Under the pieces are notes generated by a model, which worked only from the letters and a program-made list of their open reading frames with translations, did no database searches and had not been told where the DNA came from. From CAZVYJ01 sp964631565 (lineage in GTDB: Bacteria > Planctomycetota > Phycisphaerae > SM23-33), in NCBI GenBank assembly GCA_964631565.1, contig CAZVYJ010000050.1, positions 1 to 20,348 on the forward strand: DNA of 20,348 bases, written 5' to 3'. Every line of letters begins with the position of its first letter. The first letter of the stretch is position 1. This document shows, one piece after another, positions 15,267 to 20,348 of this stretch. The position numbers and the translations under genes were made by a program.

Positions 15267-15902
15267 ATGGGCAAGGTTATTCTATTTATTGTCGCTTTGG
15301 CCATAGGCTGGGTCATGGGATATTTCTGTGCATGCTATCTATACGAGGCCGGACCGTTAGAGGGACAATACGTTCGCGACACGAAGACAGAAACCGCCAG
15401 TGGGCGGAAGTGGGCCGAGCCGATGCAAAAGGCAGGCCTGCCTAACCTGTACCGCGTGTCAGATTCGCTTTACCGCGGCGCCCAACCCGACGAAGAAGGA
15501 ATGCGGCAGCTTGAAAAAATGGGCGTCAAGACGGTCATCAATCTCCGCAAACTTCACAGCGACAGCGACGAACTGAAAGGAACGAGCCTCAGATACGAAC
15601 ATATCTGGGCCAATCCCGTTCATGCCGAAGATGAGGACGTAGTCAAGTTCCTTAAAATAGTCACAGACCCCGACACCGCGCCGGTCTTCGTCCACTGCAG
15701 GCAGGGCTCGGACCGCACGGGCATGATGTGCGCGATATACCGCATCGTCGCGCAGGGCTGGAGCAAGCAGGAGGCGATAGACGAAATGACCCGCGGCGGG
15801 TTCGGCTATCATGACGAGTTCGACAACCTTGTCGAATATATAGATGAACTGGATGTCCCCCAGCTCCGGCGGGAAATCGGAATGGAAAATCCACAGGAAT
15901 AA
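15267..15902 (+). CDS. Membrane-anchored dual-specificity/tyrosine phosphatase family protein
   Basis: 211 residues; ATG behind AAGGGA. Residues 4-24 form an N-terminal membrane helix, followed by a linker and a phosphatase domain. LYRVSDSLYRGAQP (61-74), GVKTVINLRKLHSDSDE (86-102) and the P-loop HCRQGSDRTG (143-152; Cys144, Arg150) are the marks of cysteine-dependent phosphatases of the fungal/plant atypical DSP type. Substrates of such enzymes include phosphoproteins, inositol (pyro)phosphates and, for laforin and SEX4, phosphorylated glucan. No carbohydrate-binding module is visible. The stop TAA shares its last base with the ATG of the debranching enzyme gene, so the two are translationally coupled. 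A role in glycogen metabolism is an inference from context. Confidence 0.88.
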   Translation: MGKVILFIVALAIGWVMGYFCACYLYEAGPLEGQYVRDTKTETASGRKWAEPMQKAGLPNLYRVSDSLYRGAQPDEEGMRQLEKMGVKTVINLRKLHSDSDELKGTSLRYEHIWANPVHAEDEDVVKFLKIVTDPDTAPVFVHCRQGSDRTGMMCAIYRIVAQGWSKQEAIDEMTRGGFGYHDEFDNLVEYIDELDVPQLRREIGMENPQE

Positions 15903-17989
15903 TGTTGAAAACGCTGTTTTGCTGTATCGTCCAGCCGGACAAAGCCGATAATTTCAGATATATGCCGCCAAAAACAAACAATACCGCCCTGCCCCGGCCT
16001 ATTGTCGTGCAAGTGGGCGATGACGACCTGGACACCGCTCTCACCAGGGAATGGCTGCTGACCAATCGTATCGGCGCATACGCGTCTTCGACCGTCGTCG
16101 GATGCAACACCCGCCGCTATCACGGTCTGCTCGTGGCAGCCGCAATGCCGCCGGTGCAGCGCATAGTCGCGCTGTCGACGGTAATGGAAGAACTTGATAT
16201 AGACGGGGTCACGTACAAGCTCGCGACGAATGAGTTCGCAGAATCGTTCAGCCCGCGCGGCGTATGCCATCTGCGTGAATTCGTCAACGACCAGGCCGCA
16301 AGGTTCCACTACACCGTCGGCGACGCCGAACTCATCAAGGAAGTCCTGCTCGCCGAGAAATCCAACGCCGTGGCGATACGCTACACGCTTCGCGGCGGCA
16401 GCGGCGTGCTGAGGCTGGAACCGTTCACCCCGCTGCGCGACTATCACCATCTTCGCACCGCCGATGCTCCGTTTGTCTTTGAACGAACGCCCAACGGCGT
16501 AACGGTGCTTAATCGCAAGTTCCCTGAGCACAGCCTTATCATGACCGCATCCGAGGCTGAGTTCATGCCGAGTCCCGACTGGTGGTACAGGTTCCACTAC
16601 CGCGTCGAAATTGTGCGCGGGCAGGACGGGTTTGAAGACCTTTACACGCCGGGCTGGTTCGTTTACGAACTCGCCGACGGGCAGTCGTGCCAGTTCACCG
16701 CGTGCCTGGACGAGCCTGTGCAGATCGGTTTCGCAACCACGCTGGAGCGCCGCCGCAGCCGGGCCGAAGAGCTTGCCGCGAGCGTCGGCGACAAGGCCGA
16801 CGAATTCACCCGCCGGCTGGCCGTCGCGAGCGACGCGTTCATCGCGGAACGAAGCTTCCCAAACTCCCCGCCGTCGCTGACGATACTGGCCGGCTACCAC
16901 TGGTTCGCCGACTGGGGCAGGGACGCTTTTATATCCTTGCCGGGACTGCTGCTTACGACAGGCCGCCTGAAGGACGCCGAGAAAGTCTTCAGCACCTTCG
17001 CCGCCAGCATTTCCGAAGGCATGGTGCCCTGCCGGTTCGACGATTACAGCCGCACCGCACATTACAACAGCATCGACGCATCGCTGTGGTTCATAATCGC
17101 AGCCGACAGATATCTCGCCGCCGGCGGCGATGAAAGCTTCTGGCGAGGCGTACTGATGCCGGCAGCCAATACCATACTTTCGAGCTACCATTCCGGCACG
17201 CGGTTCGATATCCGCGCCGACGCCGACGGGCTGCTCACCGGCGGGTCGCGCGACACGCAGCTGACATGGATGGACACCAAACTCGGCAACGAGGTAATCA
17301 CGCCGCGTCACGGCAAAGCCGTCGAAGTAAACGCCCTGTGGCACTGCGCCCACCGCATCATGGCTGACCGGTGCAAGAAATACGACCGCAAGCTCGCCGA
17401 CGCCTACGCGTCGCGCAGCGAAATCATAGCGTCCGCATTCTGCAGGCAGTTCTGGAACAGCCAGGCCGGCTGCCTCTACGACTGCATCAGCGAGGGCGAG
17501 CAGGTTCTGGACGACACGATCCGGCCGAACCAGATTTTCGCCGTCTCGCTGCCCTACTGCCCGCTGACGGCGGAGCAGCAGGCGTCGATTGTGCACGTGG
17601 TCGGCACGCACCTGCTGACGCCGATGGGGCTGCGATCCCTCTCGCCGGACGACCCGCGATACCGCGGCAGGTACGGCGGCTCGTGGGAATCGCGAGACAG
17701 GGCTTATCACCAGGGCACGGTATGGGCGTACCTGATGGGACCGTTCATCGAGGCGTATCTGAAAGTCGACGGCGACAAGCTCCTGACGCTGGCGCAGGCG
17801 AACGATTATCTCAACGCTTTCGAGCCTCACCTTCACGAGGCCGCCATCGGCTTCGTCAGCGAAATATTCGACGGCGACTCGCCGCACACGCCGCGAGGCT
17901 GCGTCGCGCAGGCGTGGTCGGTCGCCGAGCTGCTGCGGGCAAAGCAGCTGGTGGCGGAATATTCTCGCAAGTTCGCCGTCAGAACATAA
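15902..17989 (+). CDS. Glycogen debranching enzyme (amylo-alpha-1,6-glucosidase family, GH133 type)
   Basis: 695 residues. The N-terminal beta-rich domain has NRIGAYASSTVVGCNTRRYHG (from residue 55), the hallmark of the bacterial/archaeal GDE N-domain. The C-terminal (alpha/alpha)6 barrel has WFADWGRDAFISLPGLLL (334-351), YNSIDASLWF (388-397), LTWMDT (454-459) and PRHGKAVEVNALW (468-480), where acidic catalytic residues of amylo-1,6-glucosidases lie. It should remove alpha-1,6 branches from glycogen in the cytoplasm. Start at 15902, where ATG overlaps the phosphatase TAA by one base and AGGA lies just upstream; an alternative ATG at 15962 (MPPKTNN) is nearer to where family similarity begins. 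Part of the alpha-glucan cluster. Confidence 0.93.
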   Translation: MLKTLFCCIVQPDKADNFRYMPPKTNNTALPRPIVVQVGDDDLDTALTREWLLTNRIGAYASSTVVGCNTRRYHGLLVAAAMPPVQRIVALSTVMEELDIDGVTYKLATNEFAESFSPRGVCHLREFVNDQAARFHYTVGDAELIKEVLLAEKSNAVAIRYTLRGGSGVLRLEPFTPLRDYHHLRTADAPFVFERTPNGVTVLNRKFPEHSLIMTASEAEFMPSPDWWYRFHYRVEIVRGQDGFEDLYTPGWFVYELADGQSCQFTACLDEPVQIGFATTLERRRSRAEELAASVGDKADEFTRRLAVASDAFIAERSFPNSPPSLTILAGYHWFADWGRDAFISLPGLLLTTGRLKDAEKVFSTFAASISEGMVPCRFDDYSRTAHYNSIDASLWFIIAADRYLAAGGDESFWRGVLMPAANTILSSYHSGTRFDIRADADGLLTGGSRDTQLTWMDTKLGNEVITPRHGKAVEVNALWHCAHRIMADRCKKYDRKLADAYASRSEIIASAFCRQFWNSQAGCLYDCISEGEQVLDDTIRPNQIFAVSLPYCPLTAEQQASIVHVVGTHLLTPMGLRSLSPDDPRYRGRYGGSWESRDRAYHQGTVWAYLMGPFIEAYLKVDGDKLLTLAQANDYLNAFEPHLHEAAIGFVSEIFDGDSPHTPRGCVAQAWSVAELLRAKQLVAEYSRKFAVRT

Positions 17990-17999
17990 AAACACAAAC

Positions 18000-18815
18000 A
18001 TGAAATACCTCCTCGGGATAATCACGCTGCTTGCAGCCTCGGCCGCAGCGGCGGCCGCCGCCATAACCGCCGCGCCGAGCGGGCAGGACTCTCAAAAAAC
18101 CGCCGGGCCGTATCACGACGCGGAAATCACTATCACAAACACCGGCGATCAGATAATCCGAATGATCACCGTCCGCGCCGCCGAAGGCGGGCCGACCATA
18201 CTTAAGCCGGCAGTCGTAGCGCCGCAGACCGGGCAAAAAATCTTCGTCACACTGCCTGTCCTTTCGCAGGAGCAGGCTTACACCATCAGCCTTTACGCCG
18301 ATGAAGAACGCCAATCTCCGCTCGAGTCGCCCCACGAAGTCCGTATAAAGTGGCCGGTCGAAAGCATAGACATTCGCGCATTCATCGACCTGCCGAGCTA
18401 TACCGAACAGTTCGATACGCTGCCGGATTGGCCGCAGCGACTGCGGGCCGGACTGCTGACGGCGGCGACGCTCATGGGCATCGCGCTTGGCGGCATAATG
18501 TTCATACGCAAAGCCGCATTCAGATGCGTGCTGCTGATTCTGATTGTCGCGGCAGCCGCAATCGTCATGTGGAAAGTTCCCGCCACATACAACTCGGTAA
18601 TCGTCACCGGCGACGAGACCGGACGCGACGTGATAGTCAAATGCCGCCGCACCTCGCAGTGGACCACCAAAGACAAAACGCTCACGCCCGTCTATTACAG
18701 CAGGGACCACATCGCCGAGGATAACGCCGTTATCGGTCCGAACGGGCTTTCAGTGACAATCAGGCCTGATGAAGTGAGAATCTTCCGAAGGTGGAAAATT
18801 GCGTCCGAAAAATAA
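18000..18815 (+). CDS. Exported/membrane protein of unknown function
   Basis: 271 residues beginning 10 bp after the debranching enzyme stop, without an obvious ribosome site, so probably read through from the same transcript. Residues 1-26 form a signal peptide or anchor rich in alanine. Residues about 38-125 look like a beta-sandwich (AEITITNTGDQIIRMITV, a KPAVVAPQTGQKIFVTLP strand pair). Two membrane helices follow at about 148-168 and 173-190, and a C-terminal region of about 80 residues. I do not recognise the family and see no catalytic motif. Its link to glycogen metabolism is only positional. Confidence 0.7.
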   Translation: MKYLLGIITLLAASAAAAAAAITAAPSGQDSQKTAGPYHDAEITITNTGDQIIRMITVRAAEGGPTILKPAVVAPQTGQKIFVTLPVLSQEQAYTISLYADEERQSPLESPHEVRIKWPVESIDIRAFIDLPSYTEQFDTLPDWPQRLRAGLLTAATLMGIALGGIMFIRKAAFRCVLLILIVAAAAIVMWKVPATYNSVIVTGDETGRDVIVKCRRTSQWTTKDKTLTPVYYSRDHIAEDNAVIGPNGLSVTIRPDEVRIFRRWKIASEK

Positions 18816-18824
18816 TCCCCGTCT

Positions 18825-19196
18825 TTATTCCGAATCGTCTTCCTGTTCGTTTTCGCTGTCGTCTTCCGGAGGCGCCTGCATTCTTCTGCCTGCCTCCGCC
18901 CACGCATTGACATAAGGCGTGGGCGAAAATTTTTCGCCGCTGTTCATGCGAAACCGGAAAAACCGCATGACGTGCCAGAACAGAAACACCACCGTCACGC
19001 CGAGCATCACCGTGCATATCCACGCGAACCTGCCGAGCAGCTGCTTCGCTTTTCCGTCGGCGTCGCCGATATTGGCGGCGACCATGGCGATAAGCAGCCC
19101 CAGAGTTATCGCACAGACGACAAGGAACACGGCGATAACAATGAAGCTGATCGTCCTGTCCCGCCGGACCTTTATCTGGATATCGTCTATTTCCAT
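18825..19196 (-). CDS. Small two-helix membrane protein with acidic tail
   Basis: 123 residues. Starts MEIDDIQIKVRRDRTISF, with membrane helices at about 16-42 and 57-80 and a C-terminal tail ending in a run of Asp and Glu (PPEDDSENEQEDDSE). The ATG (19196) lies inside the end of dnaJ, a 10-bp overlap, so it is in the same transcript and probably translationally coupled. No family recognised. It ends 9 bp from the stop of the convergent unknown membrane gene. A link to chaperone function is suggested by coupling only. Confidence 0.72.
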   Translation of the reverse strand: MEIDDIQIKVRRDRTISFIVIAVFLVVCAITLGLLIAMVAANIGDADGKAKQLLGRFAWICTVMLGVTVVFLFWHVMRFFRFRMNSGEKFSPTPYVNAWAEAGRRMQAPPEDDSENEQEDDSE

Positions 19197-20152
19197 GGGA
19201 CGTTTTCTCGCGGATTGTATTTTTCGATTTCGTCGAACTTCCTGAGCAGCTCCGCACCCGCAGCCGAAACTTTCGGAGGCGGAACAATCCGCACCACCAC
19301 GTACTGGTCGCCGGACGTTTTGCCGACGCCGGCCCGGACGCCCTTGCCCTTCAGACGCAGCTTCTTGTTGCTGGCCATCCCGGGCGGAATCGTAACCGTC
19401 GTCATGCCGTCGATTGTCGGCACGTCCACTTTCGTGCCGAGCGACGCCTCGGTAATGCTTATCGGCACGTCCACATAGATGTCATCGCCTTCCCTGCGGA
19501 AATACGGATGCTCGCGGACATGCGTGATGATGTACAAATCGCCCGCGCCCGCCGGACCGGGATGGCCCTTGCCGCGCACGCGGATTTTCGAACCCTCGCC
19601 GACGCCGGGCGGAATTTTGACGTCGAGCATCTCGCCCTTGCCGCCATCACGCGCCATTTTCAGCCGAGCCGTCGTGCCCTTAATCGCCGGCAGGAACTCG
19701 AGCGTCAGGTGATACTCGATATTCTCGCCTTTCGCAGCCTTCCGTGCGGTTCTCTGCGCCCGCCCGCGACGCCCGCCGCCAAGGGCCTCGAGAATCTCCT
19801 CCAGACCCATGCCGGCGAAGCCGCCGCCACCGCCGCCAAAACCGCTGAAGATATCCTGGAAGCTGAAGCCCTCTGCCCCGCCGCCAACTGGACCGGTATA
19901 GCCTCCGCCGCCGGCGAACCCGACACCCCGGCCGGCATGGCCAAACTGATCGTACATCTGCCGCTTCTTCGCATCCGACAGAACTTCGTAGGCCTCGGTG
20001 GCCTCACGGAATTTCTTCTCGGCCCCGGGCGACTTGTTGACGTCGGGATGATACTGCCGCGCGAGCTTGCGGTAGGCGGATTTTATCTGGTCGGCCGTCG
20101 CGTCGCGCTTGACGCCGAGCACCTCATAATAATCACGCATCGAATTTACCAT
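19187..20152 (-). CDS. J-domain co-chaperone, DnaJ/CbpA type without zinc finger
   Basis: 321 residues. The J-domain (about 6-70) carries the Hsp70-activating HPD motif in YHPDVNK (35-37 for HPD) and RDYYEVLGV. A Gly/Phe-rich linker follows at about 71-120, with repeated GGGG and GFGGGGGGF. The C-terminal client-binding domains (about 148-315) include LDVKIPPGVGEGSKIRVRGKG and VPISITEASLGTKVDVPT. The CxxCxGxG zinc repeats of type I DnaJ are absent, making it type II (CbpA-like). It delivers unfolded proteins to DnaK in the cytoplasm. ATG 20152 or the in-frame ATG 20140 (MRDYYEVLG) could start it; neither has a clear ribosome site. No dnaK or grpE in the window. Confidence 0.92.
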   Translation of the reverse strand: MVNSMRDYYEVLGVKRDATADQIKSAYRKLARQYHPDVNKSPGAEKKFREATEAYEVLSDAKKRQMYDQFGHAGRGVGFAGGGGYTGPVGGGAEGFSFQDIFSGFGGGGGGFAGMGLEEILEALGGGRRGRAQRTARKAAKGENIEYHLTLEFLPAIKGTTARLKMARDGGKGEMLDVKIPPGVGEGSKIRVRGKGHPGPAGAGDLYIITHVREHPYFRREGDDIYVDVPISITEASLGTKVDVPTIDGMTTVTIPPGMASNKKLRLKGKGVRAGVGKTSGDQYVVVRIVPPPKVSAAGAELLRKFDEIEKYNPRENVPWK

Positions 20153-20158
20153 GTGCGT

Positions 20159-20188
20159 ATTCTAACGCGACACGACCGCTCCAGACAA
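20159..20188 (-). promoter_or_regulatory. Candidate promoter for the dnaJ operon
   Basis: On the minus strand TTGTCT (20188-20183), 18 nt spacer, TAGAAT (20164-20159). Transcription would begin near 20152, at the first ATG. This implies either a leaderless message or use of the second ATG at 20140. No heat-shock CIRCE element is seen. Confidence 0.35.
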
Positions 20189-20215
20189 CTGCAACACCAG
20201 GAATCGCGAACTGCG

Positions 20216-20280
20216 CCCATACGGGCGGCCGGAGCGTCAGCCCCCGTATGGGTATGCCCGAATCGCGAGTCGCGAATTAC
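20216..20280. repeat. CCCATACGGG inverted repeat flanked by GCGAATT-type repeat
   Basis: CCCATACGGG (20216-20225) faces CCCGTATGGG (20243-20252), perfect 10-bp arms around a 17-nt loop. It is flanked by AATCGCGA sequences at about 20202-20209 and 20261-20268, and by GCGAGTCGCGAATTAC (20265-20280), identical to 1784-1799. Two repeat families seen separately elsewhere in the window are thus nested here. Confidence 0.6.
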
Positions 20281-20288
20281 AAAACAGG

Positions 20289-20341
20289 TTCAGAGTTCAG
20301 AGTTCTGAGTTCAGAGTTTGGAGAAACGGGTTCCGGGTTCC
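20289..20341 (+). repeat. Heptameric tandem repeats (TTCAGAG, then GGGTTCC)
   Basis: Five 7-bp units occupy 20289-20323: TTCAGAG, TTCAGAG, TTCTGAG, TTCAGAG, TTTGGAG. After 4 nt, two GGGTTCC units follow (20328-20341). This is a period-7 intergenic array that may continue beyond the window. Confidence 0.75.
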
Positions 20342-20348
20342 AGAATAC

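Noticed and set aside
15809..18064. Minus-strand open frame of about 750 codons opposite the debranching enzyme gene
   Set aside because: It mirrors the real gene; composition is rich in Arg, Val and Ala with no family motifs, and the plus-strand frame has clear GH133 motifs.
20289..20341. CRISPR array at the right end
   Set aside because: Units are 7 bp with no spacers; it is a simple tandem repeat.

Overview
The window is a GC-rich bacterial chromosome segment, densely coded on both strands, with no rRNA, tRNA, insertion sequence or CRISPR array that I can see. The gene mix points to Planctomycetota, most likely Phycisphaerae: paralogous uroporphyrinogen-decarboxylase-fold proteins, a protein with a pseudopilin-like/H-X9-DG type C-terminus, a GH57 plus GH133-type glycogen set, and dispersed short AT/CG repeats between genes. 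This placement is inferred from gene content only.

Left part (1-6617, all minus strand). Reading in the direction of transcription: a YycJ/WalJ-like metallo-beta-lactamase-fold protein, a heparinase II/III-like polysaccharide lyase, an HNH endonuclease, a UroD-family protein, a DJ-1/PfpI protein broken by one extra base in an A8 tract, and a second UroD-family protein that runs off the window. Short repeats lie at about 1772-1944 and 5782-5840.

Middle (6640-11592, plus strand). Back-to-back promoters separate the MBL gene from an ECF sigma factor operon. The sigma gene is followed by a membrane protein that joins an anti-sigma-like N-terminus to a prepilin-like helix and a pseudopilin-like extracytoplasmic domain, then a putative lipoprotein with a second C-terminal membrane anchor, then aroB (overlapping) and pyrD. 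The 3' end of the sigma gene is imperfectly duplicated 85 bp downstream, and the duplicate supplies the start codon of the anti-sigma-like gene. A minus-strand two-gene module (small protein plus nucleotidyltransferase, toxin-antitoxin-like, 59-bp overlap) follows at 11602-12172.

Right part (12294-18815, plus strand) is a glycogen/alpha-glucan cluster: a GT4 glycogen-synthase-like glycosyltransferase, a GH57 amylase/branching-type enzyme, a membrane-anchored dual-specificity phosphatase, a glycogen debranching enzyme whose ATG overlaps the phosphatase stop, and a secreted/membrane protein of unknown function. Convergent to it are dnaJ (type II/CbpA-like, no zinc finger) and an overlapping small acidic-tailed membrane protein. 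The far right end holds inverted repeats related to one at 13805-13848 and a heptameric tandem repeat.

The most unusual items are the sigma factor/anti-sigma-pseudopilin operon with its partial gene duplication, and the phosphatase embedded and translationally coupled in a glycogen gene cluster.
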